DNA from: Limnoperna fortunei
Lineage: Eukaryota > Mollusca > Bivalvia > Mytilida > Modiolidae
Assembly (NCBI GenBank): GCA_944474755.1
Contig: OX104123.1
Span: forward strand, 21,843,083 to 21,907,082
Direction of reading: 5' to 3'
DNA: 64,000 nt
Shown here: positions 55,274-64,000 of the stretch, piece after piece
How positions within the stretch are numbered: position 1 is the first letter of the stretch
Layout: every line of letters starts with the position of its first letter
Translations under genes and position numbers: made by a program
Notes under the pieces: model-generated
What the model was told of the DNA's origin: nothing
Database searches by the model: none
The model's input: only the letters and a program-made list of their open reading frames with translations

Positions 55274-56377
55274 ATGGCTACTGAAAAACAAATAAAAAAT
55301 GGTCCAAAAAAAAGAAAAAATGACTTACCGCTTGAAGAAATGGTTGATGAAGACTTCTGGTCAAGATTTATTGTATTATCCAGCAAAGATCCTAGTAAAC
55401 CAATAACTAAAATCTCTCCATTCGTTATTGAAAAAGTGATAAAAGGTTGTGCAGGAGATGTTAAGAACGTCACCAAGATGAAATCTGGTGGTCTTCTCAT
55501 TGAATGCAACAAAAAACACCAATCCTTGAACTTGCTAAAACTTACAAAAATTATAGATTTAGAAATTTCGGCCTCCCCCCATAGAACATTAAACTCAAGT
55601 CAAGGAATAATTCATTATCGCGACGATGATCTCGCCGAGCTTACAGACGACGAGATCTGTACAGAATTACAACCTCAGGGTATTACAAAAGTTAAAAGAT
55701 TTATTGCCAACAGACAAGGTGTTCAGGTTAAACTGAACACTTTCCTTCTAAATTTTAACTCTCCAACTGTCCCCCAATCAATCAAAATAGGTCTCCAAAA
55801 TATTAAAGTCAGCGCATATATTCCCAATCCTGTGCGCTGCTTTAAATGTCAAAAGTTCGGCCACGGAAAGGGACAGTGCAGAGGTCACCAGATTTGTTTT
55901 AAGTGTGCAGAGGAAGGACATGATGGCTTCACCTGCACTAAAACTCCAAAGTGTGCTAATTGTGGTGAAGCCCACATGTCCTCATCTAAGGACTGTCAGC
56001 ACTTTAAAAAAGAAAAAGAAATTCAAAAAATAAAAACTGAAAAAAACATCCCTTACCCTGAGGCTCGTCGTCTGTATAATACAACGAATAATCCCTCATC
56101 TCCTGCATCAACGTCATACGCCAGTGTAGCCAAACGCGTTCTCACGTCAGTTGAAACGCAGACAATTATCACCTGGCCTATTGACAAACAGGAACCTTCA
56201 AAATTAACAGTTACAACAATAGACAAAATCATTACATCTTCACGAAAATCTTCATCTTCACAAACTGCTACGTCTTCAGCACCCTCTCAAACTGCTACGT
56301 CATCAGTACCCTCTCAATCCTCAACCAATTCTTCAAGCAGCCAAAAAAAAATTCAAAAAATATCAACTCCAATTTAA
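55274..56377 (+). pseudogene. LINE copy 1 ORF1 (CCHC nucleic-acid-binding protein), frameshifted
   Basis: 367 codons from the ATG at 55274. Order: Lys-rich start, an N-terminal domain (about residues 20-175) with SPFVIEKVIKGCAGDVKNVT and SPHRTLNSSQGII, three zinc knuckles (CFKCQKFGHGKGQC, CFKCAEEGHDGFTC and CANCGEAHMSSSKDC, all with His), then a Lys/Glu stretch and a Ser/Thr-rich region. Compared with copy 4 one base is missing near 56338 in the SSS..KK region, so translation ends at 56377 about 80 residues early; the original frame continues to the TAATG at 56611. ORF1p of such LINEs coats the RNA and forms the retrotransposition particle. Confidence 0.85.
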
Positions 56378-56612
56378 ATTATAACTCAAATAAAAACTCT
56401 AATCAAAAAGGAGATCGTACTCCAAAACTGCTGAGGGATCCCATAAAGGTCCACAACAGGTTTGGAAGTCTAGATCATCTAGACACTACTATCTGGGGCG
56501 ATCCCATGGATACACTACCCCCAGATACTGGATCTAAAAGTAGATCCCCCAGCAGAAACCGGCGGAATAGCCCCAAAAAAACTGTCAACTATTCCCCTAT
56601 TCGCAGACCATA

Positions 56613-56738
56613 ATGGGTACAATAATACAATGGAATTGTCGAGGTCTTAAGATAAATTTTCTTGAAATTACTTTATTAGTTCAAGCCTTTCTTCCTGTTG
56701 CATTTTGCCTTCAAGAATCCCACATAAAACGAAGTGAA
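56613..56738 (+). pseudogene. LINE copy 1 ORF2 start, truncated
   Basis: Starts in the TAATG overlap with ORF1 and keeps the endonuclease motifs WNCRG and CLQESH, then runs into the 5' UTR of copy 2 after 42 codons. Confidence 0.85.
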
Positions 56739-58114
56739 CCCCGTGTGGGCCCCGGGGCACAGGAGAATAGGCCCACGGCTTCCTCAGCCTGCAGTAAGAG
56801 TCTGCTAACAGAGGCAACACTTGCCGTGTGTTGCGACCCGTGTCGATTACAGGACGGGATTTCAGTAGGCCGGGTAAACGGTCCCGATAACTTACTGAAC
56901 CCTTACTTTTTCTAGACGGGAAATCGCGTTAGCCCTGACTTCGATGAATCGGCATGTCACGTCTTGCCCTTTGTGAATCCTTCTCATTTAAGCTACTCTA
57001 TTACATTATTTTCCTTCAAACTAATTCACGAAATATATATACAATTTGATAGACGGCTTCCTTACAGGATTTGCAAAGAAGGCGGTGGCTGAAGGGCAAA
57101 GCTTCCTCAGCTTTATAGAGGCGACATGTTTGCCGTGTGTTGCAACCCGTGATGGTGGAGGAAGGGATCCTGGTGGTTGAGAGATCACTCTCTGCTGCAT
57201 CCATTAGTGCGGGTCAGCGGGTTTGATTTTCAATACACCACTTTGGCCCTGACTTCAACTAGACGGGAGACCGGATGGACCCGGTTCGGTCAATCGGCTG
57301 GTCATGCCGAGCCCTTAACAAGCTTGTCATTATTCTTCTGATCACTTGATCATATCTTGTAATTCTTTCTACCAAAGTTTTTCAATTACAAGCTGTTAAG
57401 AAGGCGGTGGCTCATGGGTCAATCAAGTAGATAGAGTTTCGAACGGTTGTTTCGCCAGTTAACTCTGGCACGAAGCTTGCGTTCGTTAGGAAATTCATCT
57501 ATTTGAGTATACCACCCTTGGAACACCTGATGCTTTCTGCTGGTTATCCGCAGAGACCAAGCATCGCCCCTGTTGGCACTCCGTGGCGGGTGGGTGACAA
57601 GGGTGGTGAACCGCGTTCTTTTATCATGGCTACACAAACACAATTGAAATTAGGTCCAAAAAAAAGAAAAAATGATTTTCCCCTTGAAGAGATGGTGGAT
57701 GAAGATCACTGGTCCAGATTTATAGTTTTAACAAGTAAAGATCCCAGTAAACCCTTATCTAAAGTATCTCCCTTCATTATTGAAAAATTAATCAAAGGTT
57801 GTGCAGGAGAAGTGAAGAATGTCACCAAAATGAAATCTGGTTGTCTCCTGATTGAATGCAGTAAAAAACATCAGTCCTCAAATCTACTTAAACTAACAAA
57901 AATTATTGACTTGGAAATTTCGGCCTCACCTCATAGGACATTGAACTCCAGCCAAGGAATTATTAACTACCGAGACGATGACCTCGCCGAACTGACTGAC
58001 GAGGAAATCTGCAAAGAATTACAGCCTCAGGGTGTAACGAAAGTGAAAAGGTTCATTGCCAACAGACAGGGTGTTCAAGTTAAACTGAACACCTTTCTGT
58101 TGAGCTTCAACACT
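56739..58114 (+). mobile_element. LINE copy 2 (3' part missing)
   Basis: 5' UTR 56739-57625 (CCCCGTGTGGGCCCCGGGGC) and ORF1 from the ATG at 57626 to about 58112, where the sequence switches to the middle of another 5' UTR (AAGCTTGCGTTCGTG). About 160 codons of ORF1 survive, up to LNTFLLSFN before the zinc knuckles; the stop at 58118-58120 comes from copy 3 sequence. Confidence 0.9.
57626..58114 (+). pseudogene. LINE copy 2 ORF1, truncated
   Basis: N-terminal domain only, in frame: MATQTQLKLGPKKRKNDFPL ... SPFIIEKLIKGCAGEVKNVT ... SPHRTLNSSQGII ... KVKRFIANRQGVQVKLNTFL. It differs from copies 1 and 4 at many positions, so it is a separate insertion of a related subfamily, not a recent local duplicate. 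Confidence 0.85.
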
Positions 58115-58606
58115 CATTAAGCTTGCGTTCGTGAAGAAATTCATCTATTTGAGTATACCACCCTTGGAACACCTGATGCTTTCTGCTGGTTATCCGCAGA
58201 GACCAAGCATCGCCCCTGTTGGCACTCCGTGGCGGGTGGGTGACAAGGGTGGTGAACCGCATTCTTTTCATCATGGCTTCTAAAACATTAAATGTAACAT
58301 GTCCAAAAAAAAGAAAAAATGACTTACCGCTTGAAGAGATTGTTGATGAAGATTTCTGGTCAAGATTCATTGTATTATCCAGCAAAGATCCCAGTAAACC
58401 AGTAACTAAAGTCTCTCCATTTATTATTGAAAAAGTTATAAAAGGTTGTGCAGGAGATCTTAAGAACGTCACCAAGATGAAATCTGGTGGTCTTCTTATT
58501 GAATGCAACAAAAAACACCAATCCTTGAACTTGCTAAAACTTACAAAAATTATAGATTTAGAAATTTCGGCCTCCCCACATAGAACATTAAACTCAAGTC
58601 AAGGAT
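58115..58606 (+). mobile_element. LINE copy 3 (both ends missing)
   Basis: Begins within the 5' UTR (AGCTTGCGTTCGTGAAGAAA), about 160 bases before the ORF1 ATG at 58273, and stops at 58606 in the middle of ORF1 (SPHRTLNSSQG) where copy 4 starts. It is closer to copy 1 (EEIVDEDFWSRF, ECNKKHQSLNLL) than to copies 2 or 4. Confidence 0.9.
58273..58606 (+). pseudogene. LINE copy 3 ORF1, truncated
   Basis: About 111 codons: MASKTLNVTCPKKRKNDLPL to RTLNSSQG. Frame intact up to the junction with copy 4. Confidence 0.85.
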
Positions 58607-59493
58607 CCCCGTGTGGGCCCCGGGGCACAGGAGAATAGGCCCACGGCTTCCTCAGCCTGCAGTAAGAGTCTGCTAACAGAGGCAACACTTGCCGTGTGTT
58701 GCGACCCGTGTCGATTACAGGACGGGATTTCAGTAGGCCGGGTAAACGGTCCCGATAACTTACTGAACCCTTACTTTTTCTAGACGGTAAATCGAGTTAG
58801 CCCTGACTTCGATGAATCGGCATGTCACGTCTTGCCCTTTGTGAATCCTTCTCATTTAAGCTACTCTATTACATTATTTTCCTTCAAACTGATCCACGAA
58901 ATATATATACAATTTGATAGACGGCTTCCTTACAGGATTTGCAAAGAAGGCGGTGGCTGAAGGGCAAAGCTTCCTCAGCTTTATAGAGGCGACATGTTTG
59001 CCGTGTGTTGCAACCCGTGATGGTGGAGGAAGGGATCCTGGTGGTTGAGAAATCACTCTCTGCTGCATCCATTAGTGCGGGTCAGCGGTTTGATTTTCAA
59101 TACACCACTTTGGCCCTGACTTCAACTAGACGGGAGACCGGATGGACCCGGTTCGGTCAATCGGCTGGTCACGCCGAGCCCTTAACAAGCTTGTCGTCAT
59201 TCTTCTTGTCACTTGATTTTATCTTGTGAATATTACACCAAAATTGTTCAGTAACAGGCTGTTAAGAAGGCGGTGGCTCATGGGTCAATCAAGTAGATCG
59301 AGTTTCGAACGGTTGTATCGCCAGGTAACCCCGGGCACGAGGCATGCGTTCATTGAGAAATTCGTCTGTTTGAGTATACCACCCTTGGAACACCTGATGC
59401 TTTCTGCTGGAGATCCGCAGACTCGAGGCATCGCCCATGTTGGCACTCCGTGGCGGGTAGGTGACAAGGGTGGTGAACCGCATTTCTCTAATC
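58607..59493 (+). promoter_or_regulatory. LINE copy 4 5' UTR
   Basis: 887 bp, starting CCCCGTGTGGGCCCCGGGGC. It includes TTGCCGTGTGTTGCGACCCG and, some 320 bases further, the related TTTGCCGTGTGTTGCAACCC, i.e. an internal imperfect repeat also present in the other copies. An antisense frame lies at 58884-59072. Confidence 0.6.
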
Positions 59494-60864
59494 ATGGCTT
59501 CCGAAACACCCCCTTTAGCACAAAAAGGTCCAAAAAAAAGAAAAAATGACTTTCCTCTTGAAGAATTGGTTTTTGAAGAAAATTGGCCTAAATTTATTGT
59601 TTTATCTAGCAAAGACCCAACTAAACCTTTGGCAAAAATATCTCCTTTTATCATAGAAAAAGTTATTAAAGGCTGTGCAGGAGACGTTAAAAACGTCACT
59701 AAAATGAAATCCGGTTCCCTCCTTATTGAATGTAATAGAAAACAACAGTCTTCAAATTTACTAAAACTTTCAAAAATTGTTGATTTAGAAATATCTAGCT
59801 CTCCCCACAGAACTCTAAACTCGAGTCAAGGGATTATTCGTTACCGAGGCGAAGATCTATCGGAATTATCGGACGACGAAATCTGTTTAGAACTAGAGCC
59901 TCAGGGTGTTACAAAAGTGAAAAGATTTATTGCTAACAGACAGGGTGTTCAGGTAAAACTGAACACCTTTCTTTTGAATTTCAATACACCCACTGTTCCC
60001 GAATCCATCAAGATTGGTCTCTACAAAGCTAAAGTCAGCGCATACATTTCCAACCCCGTGCGCTGCTTTAATTGTCAAAAGTTCGGCCACGGAAAGGGAC
60101 AGTGTAGAGGTCACCAGATTTGTTTTAAGTGTGCAGAAGAAGGACATGAGGGCTTCACCTGCACTAAAACTCCAAAGTGTGCCAATTGTGGTGAAGCTAA
60201 CATGTCCTCATCCAAGGACTGTCAGCACTTTAAAAAGGAAAAAGAAATTCAAAAAATAAAAACTGAAAAGAACATCTCTTACCCTGAGGCTCGTCGTCTG
60301 TATAATACAACAAATAATCCCTCGTCTCCTGCATCAACGTCATACGCCAGTGTGGCCAAACGCGTTCTCACTTCAGTTGAAACGCAGACAATCATCACAT
60401 GGCCTATTGACAAACAGGAACCTTCAAAATTAACAGTAACAACAACAGACAAAATCATTAAATCATCACGAAAATCTTCATCTTCTCAAACTGCTACGTC
60501 TTCAGCACCCTCTCAAACTGCTACGTCTTTAGCAAAATCTCAAACTGCTACGTCTTCAGCACCCTCTCAATCCTCAACCAATTCTTCAAGAAGTCCAAAA
60601 AAAAATTCAAAAAATACCAATTCCAATTCTTCTAACTCGAATAAAAACTCAAATCAAAAAGGAGATCGTACTCCAAAACTGCTGCGGGATCCCATTAAGG
60701 TCCACAACAGGTTTGGTAGTCTAGATCAACTAGACACTACTATCTGGGGCGATCCCATGGATACACTACCCCCAGATACTGGATCTAAAAGTAGATCCCC
60801 CAGCAGAAACCGGCGGAATAGCCCCAAAAAAACTGTCAACTATTCCCCTATTCGCAGACCATAA
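59494..60864 (+). CDS. LINE ORF1 protein (456 aa)
   Basis: Start chosen at the ATG (MASETPPLAQKG) because the first copies share an ATG at this place (MATEK.., MATQT..). N-terminal domain about 15-175 (ISPFIIEKVIKGCAGDVKNV, SPHRTLNSSQGII). Three zinc knuckles: C191-C194-H199-C204, C210-C213-H218-C223, and C229-C232-N236-C243, where Asn stands in place of the His seen in copy 1. Then a Lys/Glu-rich segment, a region with SQTATSSAP repeats (about 330-365), an Asn/Ser stretch and a basic C-terminus (RSPSRNRRNSPKK). Expected to bind the LINE RNA. It overlaps ORF2 by one base (TAATG), implying coupled termination and re-initiation. Confidence 0.9.
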   Translation: MASETPPLAQKGPKKRKNDFPLEELVFEENWPKFIVLSSKDPTKPLAKISPFIIEKVIKGCAGDVKNVTKMKSGSLLIECNRKQQSSNLLKLSKIVDLEISSSPHRTLNSSQGIIRYRGEDLSELSDDEICLELEPQGVTKVKRFIANRQGVQVKLNTFLLNFNTPTVPESIKIGLYKAKVSAYISNPVRCFNCQKFGHGKGQCRGHQICFKCAEEGHEGFTCTKTPKCANCGEANMSSSKDCQHFKKEKEIQKIKTEKNISYPEARRLYNTTNNPSSPASTSYASVAKRVLTSVETQTIITWPIDKQEPSKLTVTTTDKIIKSSRKSSSSQTATSSAPSQTATSLAKSQTATSSAPSQSSTNSSRSPKKNSKNTNSNSSNSNKNSNQKGDRTPKLLRDPIKVHNRFGSLDQLDTTIWGDPMDTLPPDTGSKSRSPSRNRRNSPKKTVNYSPIRRP

Positions 60865-60866
60865 TG
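60864..60866 (+). promoter_or_regulatory. ORF1 stop/ORF2 start overlap TAATG
   Basis: TAA (60862-60864) and ATG (60864-60866) share one A. The same TAATGG occurs at 56611-56616 in copy 1. Such overlaps are known to allow re-initiation of translation on bicistronic retroelement RNAs. Confidence 0.75.
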
Positions 60867-63800
60867 GGTACAATAATACAATGGAATTGTCGAGGTCTTA
60901 AGATTAATTTTCTGGAAATTACATTATTAGTTCAAGCCTTTCTTCCTATTGCATTTTGCCTCCAAGAATCCCACCTAAAGCGAAGTGATAACATATCTTT
61001 AAAAAACTACTCTATATACAGCACATATGTAGACGAGAATGATAGAGCTGCTGGCGGCTCTACCATTCTTGTAAAAGATCAAGTTCTACATAGCCCTGTA
61101 GATCTCAACACTGATCTTCAGGCGGTTGCTGTTAGAATATCATTAGACAAAACAATTACTTTATGCTCTGTGTATATCCCTCCGAATTCTTCATTAAATT
61201 TAAATCAGTTGAAACATCTTACTGATCAGCTTCCGGCCCCTTATATATTACTTGGGGACTTCAACGGACACAACCCTTTATGGGGAAGTAACACAATAAA
61301 CGATAAAGGTAAATTTATTGAAGGCTTAATGAATCAGGAAGATCTGTGTATTTTTAATGATGGAACCAATACATATTTACATCCTGGGAACGGATCATAT
61401 TCGGCTATTGATCTTACAATAGCAGATCCTTCTCTGTTGCCCGATTTCTCATGGAAAGTCCATGACGATCTCTGTGGCAGTGATCACTTTCCCATTATAT
61501 TGGAATCTTTGTACTCTTCCATCACAGAACGAGCCGCTCGGTATAAATTTAACAAAGCCAATTGGCCTCTATTTGAACAACTCTGTATAGAGCGACTTAA
61601 CTCGGATACTTTTAAAGCTATTTCTGATCCAATTTTAAAATTCAATGAAACACTTATTTCAATTGCCGATGAAACAATTCCTAAGACCTCGACAAATCCA
61701 AAACATCCTAGTAAACCATGGTTCGATGACAGCTGCGAGGACGCTATTAAAGACCGGAAAAAAGCCGAACGACGCTTTAATAAACACCCAACTCAAAATA
61801 ACCTTAACCACTTCCGAATTTTTCGAGCGAAAGCTCGGAGGGTAACGAAACAAAGACGACGCACTTCTTGGCGTAACTTTGTTTCTAAACTAAATAACCA
61901 TACCCCTATGAATAAAATTTGGAACATGATTCGTAAAATTAAAGGTAAGAACGGTAAAACTAATGTCCATCATTTAAAGGATGGACAAGACTTGTTAACA
62001 TCAGAGACAGATATATCTAACAAATTGGCCGAAACATTTGCAAAACACTCGTCCGCTGAAAATTATCATCGCGATTTTCAGCGCATCAAAACTCAAAAAG
62101 AAAAATCAAAACTTAATTTCCAGTCAAAAAATTTAGAAGATTACAATACACCTTTTTCTTTGGAAGAACTCAAAATTTCTCTAAACAAATCACACGATAC
62201 AGCATGTGGCCCAGATGAAATACACTATCAACTTCTTAAACATCTCCCACAGTCTTCTTTGCAATGTCTTTTAAATCTTCTTAACAGTATTTGGGAAACG
62301 GGTGACTTACCTTCTATTTGGAAAATGGCTACCGTTGTACCTATTCCAAAACCAGGTAAGGATCACTCAGAAGCGTCGAACTATCGGCCTATAGCCCTTA
62401 CAAGTTGCGTCTGTAAGACCATGGAAAGGATGATTAATGATCGCCTTGTCTGGTTTCTTGAATCCAATAACCTTCTATCAAATATACAGTGTGGATTCCG
62501 ACAAGGACGAAGTACCATGGACCATTTGGTACGTTTTGAAACTTTTATTCGAAACGCCTTTGCCAAAAATGAACATGTTGTGTCTATCTTTTTCGATTTA
62601 GAAAAAGCATATGACACAACATGGAAATATGGTATTTTAAAAGATCTTTTTGATATGGGGTTGAAAGGTCGACTTCCTACCTTTATTTCAAACTTTTTAT
62701 CTAACAGAGAATTTAAAGTCCGGGTAAATTCCACATTATCGGACCCATTTGAACAAGAAATGGGTGTCCCTCAAGGCAGCATTTTATCAGTAACTTTATT
62801 TAGTATTAAAATTAATAGTCTGGCTCAAGTCTTGAAAGACAATATTGACGGTTCTCTCTATGTTGACGATTTCCTCATTTGCTATCGAGGAAAAAACATG
62901 AACAATATTGAGCGTCAACTACAGTTATGTTTACATAGAATAGAGAAATGGGCAATGGAAAATGGCTTTAAATTTTCCACTTCCAAAACTGTCGGTATGC
63001 ATTTTTGTAACAAGAGAAAAATGCATCCTGATCCCGAACTTACATTGTATAACAACCCTATTAAAATTGTGAAAGAAACTACTTTTCTTGGTTTGATATT
63101 TGACTCTAAACTCACCTTTCTTCCCCATATCAAAATGTTGAAATCTAAGTGCCTTAAAGCCCTTGATATTTTAAAAGTCGTATCCAGCACTGACTGGGGT
63201 GCGGAACGCGACACATTATTGAATCTATATAGATCGCTGGTTCGATCGAAATTAGATTATGGTTGTTTTATTTATGGTTCAGCTCGCAAGTCATATGTCA
63301 AAATCCTTGATACCGTTCACCATCAAGGATTGCGACTATGTCTTGGAGCTTTTAGAACCACACCTGTTAATAGTTTATATGTAGAAGCGAACGAGCCTTC
63401 TTTGTATCAAAGAAGAATTAAGCTCGGTTTGCAGTATGCAACAAAACTTAAGGCTTATCCTACCAACCCTGCTCATGACTGTGTTTTCAAACCGTTTTGT
63501 AAACAAATTTTTGATAATCATCCAAACAAAATTAAACCTTTTGGCCTAAGAATTGCATCTCATTTGGAAAATTCTGGTATCTGTATAGATGAAATTGCCC
63601 CAACTGAAATTCCTCACAATCCTCCATGGTTAAATCCTAAACCAGTATTTATTTATGATTTGCGAAAATATAAAAAATCTGACACAAACCCCTTGATTAT
63701 TCAGCAACATTTTGCAGAGATTAAATCTTGCTTTGTTGATCACAGCTCAATTTATACGGATGGATCGAAGGACGGTGATAAAGTCGCTTCAGCCGCTGTC

Positions 63801-64000
63801 TTCGGAGAGCGAGTTGAAACTCGCCGTCTTCCTTCTGCTTCTTCCATATTTAGTGCAGAAGCCCAAGCCATTCTTCTTGCACTAAAAATTGTTGCCTCGT
63901 CAGTGGAGGATAAATTTCTTGTCTGCTCCGATTCTTTATCGTGCCTTCTTGCCATTGAAAATAACAAAGTTAAAAATCCATTTATTTTAAAAATTATTCA
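60864..64000 (+). CDS. LINE ORF2 protein: endonuclease, reverse transcriptase, RNase H (partial at edge)
   Basis: Open for 1045 codons to the edge. Endonuclease 1-215: N8 in QWNCRG, E35 in QESH, D132 and N134 in GDFNGH, D207-H208 in GSDHFP. RT about 470-760: NYRPIAL (506-512), GFRQGRST (544-551), motif A FFDLEKAYD (D578), motif B GVPQGS (634-639), motif C YVDD (666-669). RNase H from about 960: D966 in YTDGS, E999 in SAEAQ, D1023 in CSDSLS; the fourth Asp lies beyond the edge. The enzyme nicks the target and copies the RNA there (target-primed reverse transcription). No stop or frameshift is seen, and all visible catalytic residues are present. The start is the ATG in the TAATG overlap with ORF1. 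Confidence 0.93.
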   Translation, partial: MGTIIQWNCRGLKINFLEITLLVQAFLPIAFCLQESHLKRSDNISLKNYSIYSTYVDENDRAAGGSTILVKDQVLHSPVDLNTDLQAVAVRISLDKTITLCSVYIPPNSSLNLNQLKHLTDQLPAPYILLGDFNGHNPLWGSNTINDKGKFIEGLMNQEDLCIFNDGTNTYLHPGNGSYSAIDLTIADPSLLPDFSWKVHDDLCGSDHFPIILESLYSSITERAARYKFNKANWPLFEQLCIERLNSDTFKAISDPILKFNETLISIADETIPKTSTNPKHPSKPWFDDSCEDAIKDRKKAERRFNKHPTQNNLNHFRIFRAKARRVTKQRRRTSWRNFVSKLNNHTPMNKIWNMIRKIKGKNGKTNVHHLKDGQDLLTSETDISNKLAETFAKHSSAENYHRDFQRIKTQKEKSKLNFQSKNLEDYNTPFSLEELKISLNKSHDTACGPDEIHYQLLKHLPQSSLQCLLNLLNSIWETGDLPSIWKMATVVPIPKPGKDHSEASNYRPIALTSCVCKTMERMINDRLVWFLESNNLLSNIQCGFRQGRSTMDHLVRFETFIRNAFAKNEHVVSIFFDLEKAYDTTWKYGILKDLFDMGLKGRLPTFISNFLSNREFKVRVNSTLSDPFEQEMGVPQGSILSVTLFSIKINSLAQVLKDNIDGSLYVDDFLICYRGKNMNNIERQLQLCLHRIEKWAMENGFKFSTSKTVGMHFCNKRKMHPDPELTLYNNPIKIVKETTFLGLIFDSKLTFLPHIKMLKSKCLKALDILKVVSSTDWGAERDTLLNLYRSLVRSKLDYGCFIYGSARKSYVKILDTVHHQGLRLCLGAFRTTPVNSLYVEANEPSLYQRRIKLGLQYATKLKAYPTNPAHDCVFKPFCKQIFDNHPNKIKPFGLRIASHLENSGICIDEIAPTEIPHNPPWLNPKPVFIYDLRKYKKSDTNPLIIQQHFAEIKSCFVDHSSIYTDGSKDGDKVASAAVFGERVETRRLPSASSIFSAEAQAILLALKIVASSVEDKFLVCSDSLSCLLAIENNKVKNPFILKII

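Larger units (their letters stand above)
54396..56738 (+). mobile_element. LINE copy 1 (3' part missing)
   Basis: Full 5' UTR (54396-55273, beginning CCCCGTGTGGGACCCGGGGC), ORF1 (55274-56611 with a frameshift) and the first 126 bases of ORF2 up to 56738, where copy 2 begins. The sequence immediately left of CCCCGTG (TTTTTTACCTA) is unrelated to that of other copies, so this is a true 5' end. Confidence 0.9.
58607..64000 (+). mobile_element. LINE copy 4, apparently intact, runs off the window
   Basis: 5' UTR (58607-59493), open ORF1 (59494-60864) and open ORF2 (60864 to the edge). Endonuclease + RT + RNase H and an ORF1 with CCHC knuckles place it in the I/Jockey group, probably an I- or Nimb-like family. 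From the 3' end seen in the minus-strand copies, about 0.5-0.8 kb (the end of RNase H, the Cys/His region and the tail) should follow right of 64000. No disabling mutation is seen in the visible part of ORF2. Confidence 0.9.

Noticed and set aside
55063..55512. 149-codon minus frame over LINE 5' UTR/ORF1, with similar ones at 57419, 58107 and 59289
   Set aside because: Antisense shadows of the ORF1 coding region; the + strand carries the conserved protein.

Overview
This is AT-rich, intron-bearing animal DNA with very few intact genes and a dense load of transposable elements. The repeats (SINEs ending in ATCAATCAATC, elements ending in runs such as GCGGGGGCAT, many ACGGACGGACGG tracts, DIRS-type and I/Jockey-type retroelements) are what I associate with molluscs, most likely a bivalve. 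The species cannot be named from sequence alone.

The only region that looks like an ordinary host gene is at the left edge (948-2905, + strand). Three small exons with good splice sites encode a short Cys-rich secreted-type peptide whose cysteine spacing matches the prokineticin/astakine (colipase-like) fold. Its first exon(s) are not recognised. Two further exon-like clusters (10.5-11.3 kb and 20.0-20.6 kb, +) resemble RPA-type OB folds but are frameshifted.

The rest is mobile DNA. A degenerate LINE 3' end lies at 7.55-9.1 kb and a 5'-truncated, internally deleted LINE at 25.7-28.8 kb, both on the minus strand. Broken DIRS-like tyrosine-recombinase retroelements lie at 36.8-39.5 and 41.5-45.4 kb (minus). 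The second carries RT, RNase H, recombinase and an SGNH-like module, followed by a pair of ~300-bp direct repeats. A decayed PIF/Harbinger transposon appears as a Myb/SANT-like gene (46.5-48.85 kb, +) facing a HARBI1-like transposase fragment (50.9-51.35 kb, -). Several MITE-like elements and SINEs are nested inside these.

The right end (54.4-64.0 kb, +) is a head-to-tail stack of four copies of one LINE family (I/Jockey group). Copies 1, 2 and 4 begin at the same 5' end. Copies 1-3 are cut off inside ORF1 or ORF2 by the next copy. The last copy has an open ORF1 (456 aa, CCHC knuckles) overlapping by one base (TAATG) an ORF2 that stays open for 1045 codons to the window edge, with endonuclease, reverse transcriptase and RNase H motifs present. 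The LINE 3' tail is shared with the dispersed SINEs, so this LINE probably mobilises them. I see no CRISPR array, rRNA, clear functional tRNA or bacterial-type operon.
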